64,000 bases of DNA from 66-474 sp035281745. Its GTDB lineage: Bacteria; Pseudomonadota; Gammaproteobacteria; Xanthomonadales; Rhodanobacteraceae. This document shows, in pieces, positions 27,231 through 36,161 of this stretch (position 1 is the first letter of the stretch; each line of letters opens with the position of its first letter). The stretch lies in assembly GCA_035281745.1 (NCBI GenBank), contig DATEDI010000004.1, positions 76,007-140,006 on the forward strand, written 5' to 3'. A program made the position numbers and the translations under genes. The notes under the pieces are model-generated. The model saw nothing but the letters and a program-made list of their open reading frames with translations. It had not been told where the DNA came from and did no database searches.

Positions 27231-27788
27231 ATGCTCGACGACATCAAACACGACAGCCAGACCCGCATGGGCAAGAGCGTCGAGGCGCTGCGCCACGAGT
27301 TGTCGCACCTGCGTACCGGTCGCGCCAGCACCGCGCTGGTGGACGGCATCAGGGTGAACTATTACGGCTCGGACGTTCCGATCAACCAGGTCGCCACCGT
27401 GACCGTCTCGGATGCGCGCTCGCTGACCATCACGCCGTACGAAAAGCAGATGGTGGGTCCGATCGAGAAGGCCATCATGGCCTCCGACCTCGGCGTGACG
27501 CCCACGACCGCGGGCACCGTGATCCGCCTCAACATGCCGCCGCTCACCGAGGAGCGCCGCAAGGACCTCGCCAAGCACGTCGGCCATGAGGGCGAGAACG
27601 CCAAGGTTGCGATCCGCAATATCCGCCGCGATGCACTCCAGCAGATCAAGAACATGCTGAAGGACAAGCAGATCAGCGAGGATGAGGACCACCGCGCCCA
27701 GGACGACATGCAGAAGCTGACCGACCGCTTCATCAAGGACGTGGACGCGGCGGTGCAGACGAAAGAACAGGAATTGCTGGCCATATGA
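27231..27788 (+). CDS. frr: ribosome recycling factor
   Basis: 185 aa, exactly the family length. It splits post-termination ribosomes with EF-G. Motifs: MGKSVEALRHELSHLRTGRA, YYGSDVPINQVATV, NMPPLTEERRKDLAKHV, and RRDALQQIKNMLKDKQISED. The start ATG (27231) is chosen over an in-frame upstream ATG because MLDDIKHDSQTRM is the conserved N-terminus and GGAGCC precedes it. Confidence 0.97.
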   Translation: MLDDIKHDSQTRMGKSVEALRHELSHLRTGRASTALVDGIRVNYYGSDVPINQVATVTVSDARSLTITPYEKQMVGPIEKAIMASDLGVTPTTAGTVIRLNMPPLTEERRKDLAKHVGHEGENAKVAIRNIRRDALQQIKNMLKDKQISEDEDHRAQDDMQKLTDRFIKDVDAAVQTKEQELLAI

Positions 27789-27861
27789 CGGGATGTTCGA
27801 GAGGACCCTAGACTTGGCCGGTTGCAATAATCTTCACGAGTCCGAGCCCGCACGGCATCGA

Positions 27862-27908
27862 CTTCCCCTCTCCCCCGAACGGCTTCATCGTTCCGGGGAG
27901 AGGGGAAG
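27862..27908. repeat. 20-bp-arm inverted repeat between frr and uppS
   Basis: CTTCCCCTCTCCCCCGAACG (27862-27881) pairs with 27889-27908 at 19 of 20 positions around a seven-base loop GCTTCAT. There is no T-tract, so it is not a classical terminator; it could stabilise or process the frr-uppS transcript. The rest of the 240-bp gap shows nothing recognisable. Confidence 0.7.
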
Positions 27909-28028
27909 AATCCCATGCTCGCGCCATCCTGCGAAACCTTGGCCTGCACGGCTTTCGCATCGGGACGGTGTGGGCGCCGGCCTTTGTGGATCCACGGCAA
28001 CGGTGCGCCCAATGAGCGACACGCTTCG

Positions 28029-28799
28029 ATGACCGCCCGCAAGGTCGTTGCCCACCGCGGTCCGGCGCGCGCCAACACCCCTCTCCACATTGCCATCGTG
28101 ATGGATGGCAACGGCCGCTGGGCGCGCCGCCGCGCACAGCCACGCAGCTTCGGCCATCGCGCCGGCCAGAAGGCAGTGCGCGCCGCCGTCGAGTTTTGCC
28201 TGCGCCAAGGCGTCGGCGTGCTGACGCTGTTCGCGTTCTCGTCGGAAAACTGGAAGCGTCCCGACGCCGAGGTCGGGGCATTGATGGATTTGTTCCTGAA
28301 AGCGCTGGACAAGGAAATCGACAAGCTGCACGAGAACCAGGTGCGGGTGCGCTTCATCGGCGAGTTGTCGGCGTTTTCGGAAGCGATCCGCACGCGCATG
28401 CAGGCGGCCATGCTGCGCACCGGCGCGAACGCGCGGCTGACCCTCAACGTGTGCGTCAACTACGGCGGTCGCTGGGACATGACGCAGGCCGCGCGACGCG
28501 CCGCGAGCGCCGCGGTGGCCGGCAAGCTTGACCCGTCCGCCATCGATGAAACGACGCTGGCGCCGTACTTCTGCCTCGCCGATGTGCCCCCGCCCGATCT
28601 TTTCATCCGCACCGGCGGCGAACACCGGGTCAGCAATTTCCTGCTGTGGCAACTTGCCTATACGGAACTGTATTTCACCGATACCCTTTGGCCGGATATG
28701 GATGCCGCCGAACTCGACCGCGCGCTCGACGACTACTGCCGCCGCGAACGACGCTTCGGCTGCACCCCTGCCCCGGCCCCCGCCGCCCGTGCGAGTTGA
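28029..28799 (+). CDS. uppS: undecaprenyl diphosphate synthase
   Basis: 256 aa. A cis-prenyltransferase making C55-PP for cell-wall and O-antigen carriers. Motif I is HIAIVMDGNGRWARRRAQPR (catalytic Asp after the Met), followed by GHRAGQKAVRAAVEFCLRQG, TLFAFSSENWKRP, LNVCVNYGGRWDM, and LFIRTGGEHRVSNFLLWQLA (substrate Arg residues). It starts at the ATG giving MTARKVV. It leads a tight unit with cdsA nine bases downstream. Confidence 0.96.
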   Translation: MTARKVVAHRGPARANTPLHIAIVMDGNGRWARRRAQPRSFGHRAGQKAVRAAVEFCLRQGVGVLTLFAFSSENWKRPDAEVGALMDLFLKALDKEIDKLHENQVRVRFIGELSAFSEAIRTRMQAAMLRTGANARLTLNVCVNYGGRWDMTQAARRAASAAVAGKLDPSAIDETTLAPYFCLADVPPPDLFIRTGGEHRVSNFLLWQLAYTELYFTDTLWPDMDAAELDRALDDYCRRERRFGCTPAPAPAARAS

Positions 28800-28808
28800 C
28801 CGCCACCG

Positions 28809-29642
28809 ATGCTGAAACAGCGCGTCATTACCGCTCTCATCCTCGCGCCGCTGATCGTGGCGTTGATTTTCCTGACCAAGGCATCGGTGTTCGCGACGCT
28901 GCTGGGACTGGTCTTCCTGCTGGGAATGTGGGAATGGACGCGCATGGCGGGCGTGCACGGCTACCCGTCACGAATCCTGCTATTGCTCGGCTACGCGGTC
29001 CTGTTCGCGCTGCTGTGGAAGGTCTGCAAGACGCCGTGGTGGTGGCTGCCTGCGCTGGCGGGCCTGGCGTGGTGGCTGCTGGCGCTGTACTGGCTTGCCC
29101 ACCACCACTTCGGGGCGGAGCCGACGCGGGGCCACACGCTCCTGAAACTGGTGGCCGGCGCGTTCGTGGTGGTGCCGGCGTGGTGCGCGGTGGTGGTGAT
29201 GCACGGCGACATGGCCGAGCCGCACACCGGATATGGCAATTGGTGGGTGCTGTTCTTCGCACTCATCGTGGTCGCTGCCGACATCGGCGCCTATTCGGCG
29301 GGCCGTCGCTGGGGGCGCCACAAACTCGCGCCCGTGATCAGCCCCGGCAAGACCCGCGAAGGCGTGTACGGCGCGCTGGTCTGTTCGGGCATCGTCGGCC
29401 TGATCGGCGGCGCGTTGCTGAAGGTGTCCCTCGATCGCCTGCCCGCGATCGTGGCGTTGGCGCTGTTGACCGTGCTGTTCTCGATCGTGGGCGACCTGTT
29501 CGAAAGCCTCATGAAGCGCCACGCGGGCGTCAAGGATTCCGGCGCGCTGTTCCCCGGCCACGGCGGCATGTTCGATCGGATGGACTCGATCGTCGCGGCG
29601 CTGCCGATTTTCGTGCTGGGGAAATTCCTGCTGGGATTGTAG
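28809..29642 (+). CDS. cdsA: phosphatidate cytidylyltransferase (CDP-diglyceride synthase)
   Basis: 277 aa polytopic membrane enzyme making CDP-diacylglycerol. The C-terminal signature is complete: SPGKTREGVYGALVCSGIVG, then GDLFESLMKRHAGVKDSGAL and FPGHGGMFDRMDSIVAALPI. About seven to eight membrane helices. In Xanthomonas dxr follows cdsA; here the next gene is rseP after 111 bp. Confidence 0.95.
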   Translation: MLKQRVITALILAPLIVALIFLTKASVFATLLGLVFLLGMWEWTRMAGVHGYPSRILLLLGYAVLFALLWKVCKTPWWWLPALAGLAWWLLALYWLAHHHFGAEPTRGHTLLKLVAGAFVVVPAWCAVVVMHGDMAEPHTGYGNWWVLFFALIVVAADIGAYSAGRRWGRHKLAPVISPGKTREGVYGALVCSGIVGLIGGALLKVSLDRLPAIVALALLTVLFSIVGDLFESLMKRHAGVKDSGALFPGHGGMFDRMDSIVAALPIFVLGKFLLGL

Positions 29643-29753
29643 GCGCGCCGGAACTTGCGGCAGTTCGCCGCGGTCGATGAGTGATCGCCGCCACGCCGGC
29701 CTTCAGGCCGGGTGCCGTATCATGGGCAGCGCCGAATTTTTCGCGAACATGGC

Positions 29754-31118
29754 ATGAGTGATTTACTGAACATCCTTGGCTCGGTGTGGTGGATGATCGT
29801 CACCCTGGGCATCCTCGTGACCTTCCACGAGTTCGGCCATTTCTGGGTCGCGCGCCGCTGCGGCGTGAAGGTGCTGCGCTTCTCGATCGGTTTCGGCAAG
29901 GCCATCAAAAGCTGGTACGGCAAGGACGGTACCGAATACTGCGTGGCGTGGATTCCGCTGGGCGGCTACGTGAAGATGCTGGACGCGCGCGAGGGCGACG
30001 TCGATCCGGCGGATCGCCCGCGCGAATTCACCGGCAAGCCGCTCTGGCAACGCATCCTGATCGTGCTGGCCGGACCCGGTTTCAACCTGATCTTCGCGGT
30101 CGCAGCGTTCTGGGCGATGCTGGTGATCGGCAAGCCCGATTTCCAGCCGCTGGTCGGCGACGTCACGCATCTTGCGGCACAAGCCGGCGTCCAGCGCGGC
30201 GACCGGGTGCTGAGCGTCGACGGCCAGGCGATTTCCAACTGGACCGATCTCGGACTCGCGCTCGCCAACGCGGCGCAGACTCGCCAACCCACGCCGCTGA
30301 AGGTGCGCACACCTGCGGGTGACGTGCACTCGCGCGTGTTGCACTTCGACAAATTGCCGGCCCAGCCGAGCGACCAGACCATCGTCGAACAGACCGGCAT
30401 GATGCCGCTGCAACGCAGCCTGCCGCCCGTAGTGGGCAAACTGGTGCCGGACAGCGCGGCCGAAGCCGCCGGCCTGAAACCGGGCGACCGCGTCGTCAGC
30501 ATCAACGGCACCGCGATCAGCGACTGGAACCAGTTGACCGACACCACCCGCAAGGATGCCGGTCCCGACCACGCGCTGGCACTGGTGGTGATGCGCGACG
30601 GCCAACGCATGTCGATATCGCTGCAGCCGCGCCTGACCAGCGAACCCGATGGCAGCAAGGTCTGGGCGATCGGCATTTATGCGAAACCGGGCATGGCGGC
30701 GTACGACACGGTGTTGCGGCGAGGGCCGCTGGCGGCCGTGCCGGCGGCTGTCGAACAGATGTGGGACCTCACCGCCACCACCGTGAAGATGCTGGGCCAC
30801 ATGCTGACCGGTTCGGCGTCGCTGTCCAACCTCTCCGGCCCGATCTCGATCGCGCAGTACGCGCAGACCTCGGCGGAAATGGGACCGGCGTGGTTCCTGT
30901 ATTTCCTCGGCATCATCTCGCTCAGCCTCGGCATCATGAACCTGCTGCCGATCCCGATCCTCGACGGCGGCCACTTGCTCTATTACCTGATCGAGCTGGT
31001 CAAGGGCAGCCCGTTGTCCGAACGCGCGATGGCGGCCGGGCAATACATGGGCATGGCATTGCTGGTGATGCTGATGGGCCTGGCGTTCTACAACGACATC
31101 CTGCGCGTACTCTCATGA
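29754..31118 (+). CDS. rseP: site-2 intramembrane zinc metalloprotease RseP
   Basis: 454 aa. It cleaves the anti-sigma factor RseA and signal-peptide remnants in the inner membrane. The zinc motif HEFGHF is at residues 25-30. Two PDZ domains lie in the periplasmic loop (around GVQRGDRVLSVDGQAISNW and AAGLKPGDRVVSINGTAISD), and LLPIPILDGGHLLYYLIEL supplies the third zinc ligand. The ATG at MSDLLNILG is chosen because it begins the first membrane helix. Placed immediately before bamA, as usual. Confidence 0.96.
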   Translation: MSDLLNILGSVWWMIVTLGILVTFHEFGHFWVARRCGVKVLRFSIGFGKAIKSWYGKDGTEYCVAWIPLGGYVKMLDAREGDVDPADRPREFTGKPLWQRILIVLAGPGFNLIFAVAAFWAMLVIGKPDFQPLVGDVTHLAAQAGVQRGDRVLSVDGQAISNWTDLGLALANAAQTRQPTPLKVRTPAGDVHSRVLHFDKLPAQPSDQTIVEQTGMMPLQRSLPPVVGKLVPDSAAEAAGLKPGDRVVSINGTAISDWNQLTDTTRKDAGPDHALALVVMRDGQRMSISLQPRLTSEPDGSKVWAIGIYAKPGMAAYDTVLRRGPLAAVPAAVEQMWDLTATTVKMLGHMLTGSASLSNLSGPISIAQYAQTSAEMGPAWFLYFLGIISLSLGIMNLLPIPILDGGHLLYYLIELVKGSPLSERAMAAGQYMGMALLVMLMGLAFYNDILRVLS

Positions 31119-31254
31119 GCAAGCCAGCCATGTCTTGCACCACCCGCCAAGGGCTTTCCTTGCGTGTGGTCTGAGACGCGCCGCTTTCCCGTGCGCGGCC
31201 GCGCCTGTACGATGCACGGTTTGCATGGCAAATCCTGACTTTCCGGAACCGACG

Positions 31255-33666
31255 ATGAAGCGAGTCGCCGCACTGATCCTGTTCGCCGCCCTCTCCGCAC
31301 CCGTGGCGGCGTATGCCTTCCAGCCCTTCACGGTCAGCGACATCCGCATCGAGGGCCTGCAGCGCATCGCGGCCGGCACGGTGCTGAGCTATCTGCCGAT
31401 CGAGCCCGGCCAGACGATGACCGACTCGACGGCGCAGAAAGCCATCGAGGATCTTTTCAAGACCGGCTTTTTCAACAACGTCGAGCTGGAACGCCAGGGC
31501 AGCATCCTGATTGTGAAGGTCACAGAGCGCCCGTCCATCGCCAGCCTCACCGTGCGCGGCAACAAGGACATCAAGACCGACCAGTTGATGAAGGGCTTGA
31601 AGTCGGCGGGCCTGGCCGAGGGCCAGACGTTCGACCGCCTCACCCTCGACCAGATGCGCCAGCAACTGATCGCGCAGTACAACGATCGCGGCAAGTACAA
31701 CGTTACGGTCGAACCGCACGTCACCAACCTCGACCGCAATCGCGTCTCGATCGACATCGAAATCCATGAGGGCAAGGCCTCGACGATCCAGGAAATCAAC
31801 ATCGTCGGCAACCAGGCATTCACCGACAACCAGATCCGCGACGACTGGGAATCGGGTACGCCCAACTGGACCTCGTGGTATTCCAACAACGACCAGTACT
31901 CACGCGAGAAGCTTTCGGGCGACCTCACCAAGCTGTCGTCGTATTACCTCGACCGCGGCTACGCCGATTTCAACATCAGTTCGGCGCAAGTCACCATCAG
32001 CCCCGACAAGCGCGACATCTACATCGCCGCGGCCGTCCACGAGGGCGAGATCTACAAGATTTCCGACATCCATCTGCTCGGCACGCTGATCCTGCCGGAA
32101 GATGCGCTGCGCAAGGTGCTGCGCATCGAGCAGGGCGAGGTGTTCGACCGCCACAGCATCGAGCTTTCCTCGGATGCGATCACCGACGTGCTGTCCAACA
32201 TCGGTTACGCGTTCGCCAAAGTGTCGCCGATTCCGAAAGTGGATGAAAAGAACCACACGGTCGATCTGACCTTCTTCGTCGATCCGGGTCCGCGCGTGTA
32301 CGTGCGCCGGATCAACTTCAAGGGCAACACCAGTACCCAGGACCAGATCCTGCGCCGCGAGATGCGCCAGTACGAGGGTGCGTGGTATTCGCAGGCCGCG
32401 ATCGATCGTTCCAAGGTGCGCCTGCAGCGCCTCGGCTTCTTCAGGGACGTCAACGTCGATACCGTCAAGGTGCCGGGCACGACGGACGAAGTGGACCTGA
32501 ACGTCAAGGTCACCGAGGAATCGTCCGGCCAGTTCCAGTTCGGCGTCGGCTACTCGCAGGTATCGGGCATCATCCTCTCGACCTCGATTTCCAACAACAA
32601 CTTCCTCGGCACCGGCAATCGCGTGTCGGCAACATTCCAGAAGAGCCTGTTCCTCAAGCAGTACCAGGTTTCGTTCTTCGATCCGTACCTCACCGACAGC
32701 GGCATCGGCATCGGCTACAGCGCCAGCGTGTTGAAGTTGAACCAGGGCGAGCAGAACATCGCTTCCTATCTCTCGGATACCGATTCGTTCTCGACGTACC
32801 TGAGCTTCCCCATCAGCGAAACCGACAGCATCAATGCCGGCATCGGCGTCAACAAGACCAGGTTGGACCTGATCCCGGGCTACACGCCGCAGGTGTTCTT
32901 CGACCAGATCTACAAGATCGGCCACTACACCATCCACGAGACGCCGCTGACGCTTTCCTACTCGCACGACACGCTCAACAGGTTCTTCAAGCCGACCCGC
33001 GGCGGGCTGCAGCAAGTCAGCGCGGAAATCGGGCTGCCCGGCGGCACCGTGCCGTACTACAAGCTGACCTTGTCCACCAGCGACTACTTCCCGCTGCCGT
33101 TCGGCTTCACCGCCCACATGTCGGGCACGCTCGGCTATGGCAAGGCCTATTCCAAGGATGTGTCGGTGCAGTACGCCGACAGCCAGGGCAACATCCGCAC
33201 GATGTCGTTCCCGTTCTTCCAGAACTACTACGCCGGTGGCGTGCGCGACGTACGCGGCTTCGAGGACAACACGCTGGGTCCGCGCATCTGTTCCGGGCTG
33301 ATCGGTGCGAACGGCAAGGCTGATCCGACCGCCGTTTCCGTCAACGGCACCTGCATCGGCGGCAGCTACTATCGCCCGCAGCCGGTCGGCGGCGCGTTCA
33401 AGGTGATGGGCAGCGGCGAACTGGTGCTGCCGTTCTTCAAGGACAACCCCAAGGCGCGCATTTCGCTGTTCGCCGACGTGGGCAACGTGTTCGCCGGCTA
33501 TAACGACTTCAACGCCTCGGACCTGCGCGCCTCGGTCGGCATTTCGCTGCAGTGGATCGCGCCGGTCGGGCCGATCGTGATCAACCTGGCGCAGCCGGTC
33601 CGCGACAAGCCGGAAGACAAGCCGTACGAAGAGCGCTTGCAGTTCTACTTCGGCCGCACGTTTTAG
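31255..33666 (+). CDS. bamA: outer membrane protein assembly factor BamA
   Basis: 803 aa. It inserts beta-barrel proteins into the outer membrane. A signal peptide (MKRVAALILFAALSAPVAAYA) is followed by five POTRA domains (~25-420; the first has FTVSDIRIEGLQRIAAGTVL) and a 16-strand barrel with the conserved loop-6 motif VRGF at residues 666-669. It ends QFYFGRTF with the C-terminal aromatic. The GGAA before the ATG supports the start. skp, which normally follows, is absent. Confidence 0.97.
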   Translation: MKRVAALILFAALSAPVAAYAFQPFTVSDIRIEGLQRIAAGTVLSYLPIEPGQTMTDSTAQKAIEDLFKTGFFNNVELERQGSILIVKVTERPSIASLTVRGNKDIKTDQLMKGLKSAGLAEGQTFDRLTLDQMRQQLIAQYNDRGKYNVTVEPHVTNLDRNRVSIDIEIHEGKASTIQEINIVGNQAFTDNQIRDDWESGTPNWTSWYSNNDQYSREKLSGDLTKLSSYYLDRGYADFNISSAQVTISPDKRDIYIAAAVHEGEIYKISDIHLLGTLILPEDALRKVLRIEQGEVFDRHSIELSSDAITDVLSNIGYAFAKVSPIPKVDEKNHTVDLTFFVDPGPRVYVRRINFKGNTSTQDQILRREMRQYEGAWYSQAAIDRSKVRLQRLGFFRDVNVDTVKVPGTTDEVDLNVKVTEESSGQFQFGVGYSQVSGIILSTSISNNNFLGTGNRVSATFQKSLFLKQYQVSFFDPYLTDSGIGIGYSASVLKLNQGEQNIASYLSDTDSFSTYLSFPISETDSINAGIGVNKTRLDLIPGYTPQVFFDQIYKIGHYTIHETPLTLSYSHDTLNRFFKPTRGGLQQVSAEIGLPGGTVPYYKLTLSTSDYFPLPFGFTAHMSGTLGYGKAYSKDVSVQYADSQGNIRTMSFPFFQNYYAGGVRDVRGFEDNTLGPRICSGLIGANGKADPTAVSVNGTCIGGSYYRPQPVGGAFKVMGSGELVLPFFKDNPKARISLFADVGNVFAGYNDFNASDLRASVGISLQWIAPVGPIVINLAQPVRDKPEDKPYEERLQFYFGRTF

Positions 33667-33702
33667 GTCTTGCAGCCGCGCTTGCGCCCGGCTGCAAGAC
33701 CT
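33665..33702 (+). terminator. hairpin at the bamA stop codon
   Basis: A perfect 13-bp inverted repeat (AGGTCTTGCAGCC 33665-33677 with 33690-33702) begins on the bamA stop codon and has a 12-base loop. There is no T-tract, so it may act as a 3'-end stabiliser rather than an intrinsic terminator. Confidence 0.5.
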
Positions 33703-33730
33703 GAACGAGAACCTCACACCCCACAACTCC

Positions 33731-33761
33731 GGTCAGGCCATTGCACTGCAATGGCCTGACC
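33731..33761. repeat. 31-bp perfect palindrome between bamA and lpxD
   Basis: GGTCAGGCCATTGCA (33731-33745), one central C, then its exact reverse complement (33747-33761). With only one unpaired base the structure is better seen as a DNA palindrome (protein-binding site or insertion scar) than as an RNA hairpin. It sits in the 208-bp gap where skp would be. Confidence 0.75.
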
Positions 33762-33874
33762 GCCCCCCTTGACCCAAGGGGACTGAAACAGCGCGTGCGT
33801 CGATACAATTCAGGCGCGGCACATGCAAGCACTACCATGCGCGTGCCCCGAAATCCTCCCAGGCCCAGGGGCGA

Positions 33875-34921
33875 ATGGAACGATCAACCGGCTACCGCAT
33901 CGACGAACTGGCGCGCCGCTTCGGACTGGAAGCACGCGGTGACGCGTCGCGCGTTATCCACGGCGTCGCGCCCTTGGCGCGCGCGCAATCCGGGCACCTG
34001 GCCTTTCTCGCCAACTCGCGCTACGTGGCCGATCTGGCGCACACCAGCGCCGGCGTGGTCGTGTTGCGGAGCGAACACGCGGACGCGAGCCCGGCGTCGG
34101 TGCTGATCGCCAGGGATCCTTATCTCGCCTACGCGCGCATCGCCTCACTGTTCGAGCATCCGCCCGCCAAGCCGCCCGGTGTCCACCCGAGCGCGGTGAT
34201 CGCGGACAGCGCCACGGTCGATCCGTCCGCGAGCATTGGTCCGTATTGCGTGATCGACGCGGGCGCCATCATCGAAGCTGGCGCGAGTCTCGGGCCGGGC
34301 TGCGTGATCGGGCCGGATTGCACCGTCGGCGCACAATCGCATCTGGCTGCGCGCGTCACGCTGGTCACGCGCGTGACGCTGGGCAAGCGCGTGTTGATCC
34401 ATGCCGGCGCGGTGCTGGGCGCGGACGGCTTCGGCATCGCGCGCGATCACGACGGCTGGGTCAAGGTGCCGCAGCTCGGCGGCGTGCGCGTCGGCGACGA
34501 TTGCGAAATCGGCGCCAACACCACGATCGATCGCGGCGCCCTTGAAGACACCGTACTCGAAGACGATGTCCGACTCGACAACCTGATCCAGATCGCGCAT
34601 AACGTCCGCATCGGTGCGCACAGCGCGCTGGCCGGCTGCGCGGCAGTTGCAGGCAGCGCCATCATCGGCCGCGATTGCCTGATCGGAGGCGGCGCTGGCG
34701 TACTCGGTCACCTCGAAATTGCCGATGGCGTTACCATCACGGCGAGAACGCTGGTGACCCATTCCATCCGCGCTGCCGGCGTATATTCTTCCGGCGCGCC
34801 GGTCGAGGAAAACCGCGCGTGGCGCCGCAACGCCGCGCGCATGCGCCAGCTCGACGGCATGGCGCGTCGCATCGCGGCGCTTGAAAAACAACTCGAAGCA
34901 TTGATCAAGGAACGCAATTGA
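33875..34921 (+). CDS. lpxD: UDP-3-O-(3-hydroxyacyl)glucosamine N-acyltransferase
   Basis: 348 aa. The third step of lipid A synthesis. An N-terminal uridine-binding domain (FLANSRYVADL, with DPYLAYARIASLF) is followed by left-handed beta-helix hexapeptides (~105-310), with the catalytic His in NLIQIAHNVRIG and the GADGFGIARD motif. The C-terminal helix is RRIAALEKQLEALIKE. Its TGA overlaps the fabZ ATG by one base. Confidence 0.96.
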   Translation: MERSTGYRIDELARRFGLEARGDASRVIHGVAPLARAQSGHLAFLANSRYVADLAHTSAGVVVLRSEHADASPASVLIARDPYLAYARIASLFEHPPAKPPGVHPSAVIADSATVDPSASIGPYCVIDAGAIIEAGASLGPGCVIGPDCTVGAQSHLAARVTLVTRVTLGKRVLIHAGAVLGADGFGIARDHDGWVKVPQLGGVRVGDDCEIGANTTIDRGALEDTVLEDDVRLDNLIQIAHNVRIGAHSALAGCAAVAGSAIIGRDCLIGGGAGVLGHLEIADGVTITARTLVTHSIRAAGVYSSGAPVEENRAWRRNAARMRQLDGMARRIAALEKQLEALIKERN

Positions 34922-35388
34922 TGAACCCGACCACCGCCCCCGTGAAACTGCCGGTCGACGCGGAGCAGATCGCGGCCATCCTGCCGCACCGTTATCCGTT
35001 TCTTCTGGTCGACCGGGTGGTCGAACTGGTGCCGGGGCAAAGCATCGTCGCGATCAAGAACGTGACGATCAACGAGCCATTTTTCGAGGGGCACTTCCCA
35101 GGCCACCCGGTGATGCCGGGCGTGCTGATCGTGGAAGCGCTGGCGCAGGCCTCGGGCTTGCTGATCGGCTTGTCAGGCACGATGACGGACAAGGACGACC
35201 GCATCTTTTACCTCGCCAAGGTCGACAACGCCCGTTTCCTCAAGCCGGTGGTGCCTGGCGATCAACTGCGCCTCGAGGTTCAATTGAAACGCCGCCTCCG
35301 CAGCATGGGCATTTTCACCGCACGCGCACGCGTGGATGGCGCGGACGCCGCGACCTGCGAACTGATGTGCGCGGAAACCACGCGGTGA
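34921..35388 (+). CDS. fabZ: 3-hydroxyacyl-[ACP] dehydratase
   Basis: 155 aa hotdog-fold enzyme of fatty acid elongation. Motifs: ILPHRYPFLLVDRVVEL, and the catalytic His and Glu in FFEGHFPGHPVMPGVLIVEA. It overlaps lpxD by one base and lpxA by four (GTGA), so lpxD-fabZ-lpxA-lpxB are translationally coupled. Confidence 0.97.
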   Translation: MNPTTAPVKLPVDAEQIAAILPHRYPFLLVDRVVELVPGQSIVAIKNVTINEPFFEGHFPGHPVMPGVLIVEALAQASGLLIGLSGTMTDKDDRIFYLAKVDNARFLKPVVPGDQLRLEVQLKRRLRSMGIFTARARVDGADAATCELMCAETTR

Positions 35389-36161
35389 GCAACATCCACC
35401 CGAGCGCGATCATCGACACGGGCGCGGAGCTCGCCGACGATATCGCGGTCGGGCCGCTTGCCGTGATCGGCGCGGAAGTCGAGATCGGCCCCGGCAGCCG
35501 CGTCGATGCGCATGCGCTGGTCCGGGGCCCTACCCGCATCGGAAAGAACAACCACATCGGTGCGTACGCCTCGATCGGCGGCGATCCGCAGGACAAGAAA
35601 TACCACGGCGAGCGCAGCCGGCTGGAAATCGGCGAAGGCAACACCTTCCACGAGTTCGTCACCATCAATCGCGGCACCGACGAAGGCGGCGGCGCCACCC
35701 GCATCGGCGATGACAACTGGATCATGGCCTACGTGCACGTCGCGCACGACTGCCACATCGGCAGCCACACCATCTTCGCCAACAACGCCACGCTCGCCGG
35801 CCACGTCGAGGTGGGCGACCACGTGGTGCTGGGCGGGTTCGCGGGTGTGCACCAGTTCTGCAAGATCGGCGCGCACGCCTTCGCCGCGATGTTCTCGGCG
35901 ATCAACCGCGACGTGCCGCCTTTCATCTACGTCGCCGGCCAGTTCGCAGTGCCGCGCGGCGTCAACGCCGAAGGCCTGAAGCGCCGCGGCTTCGATGCGG
36001 GACGCATCGCCGCCATCAAACGCGCCTACCGCACGCTTTACATGTCGCACAAGACGCTGGAAGACGCCCGCACCGCGCTCGCCGGGCAGGCCGGCGCCAG
36101 CGAGGACGTGCGCGCGTTCTGCGATTTCATCGATCGCAGCGAACGGTCGCTGGTGCGGTAA
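35385..36161 (+). CDS. lpxA: acyl-[ACP]-UDP-GlcNAc O-acyltransferase
   Basis: 258 aa from the GTG at 35385, giving the canonical SNIHPSAIIDTGAEL start; an upstream in-frame start would only add a non-conserved MRGNHA. It is the first lipid A step. The beta-helix has the catalytic His in YVHVAHDCHIGSH and the acyl-length region around GGFAGVHQFCKIG. The C-terminal helical part begins FIYVAGQFAVPRGVNAEGLK. It overlaps fabZ (GTGA) and lpxB (TAATG). Confidence 0.96.
   Translation: MSNIHPSAIIDTGAELADDIAVGPLAVIGAEVEIGPGSRVDAHALVRGPTRIGKNNHIGAYASIGGDPQDKKYHGERSRLEIGEGNTFHEFVTINRGTDEGGGATRIGDDNWIMAYVHVAHDCHIGSHTIFANNATLAGHVEVGDHVVLGGFAGVHQFCKIGAHAFAAMFSAINRDVPPFIYVAGQFAVPRGVNAEGLKRRGFDAGRIAAIKRAYRTLYMSHKTLEDARTALAGQAGASEDVRAFCDFIDRSERSLVR

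Noticed and set aside
29643..29753. A broken dxr between cdsA and rseP
   Set aside because: Only 111 bp are present and no frame resembles DXP reductoisomerase.
33667..33874. A remnant of skp between bamA and lpxD
   Set aside because: Neither strand gives a signal peptide plus coiled coil; only inverted repeats are visible.
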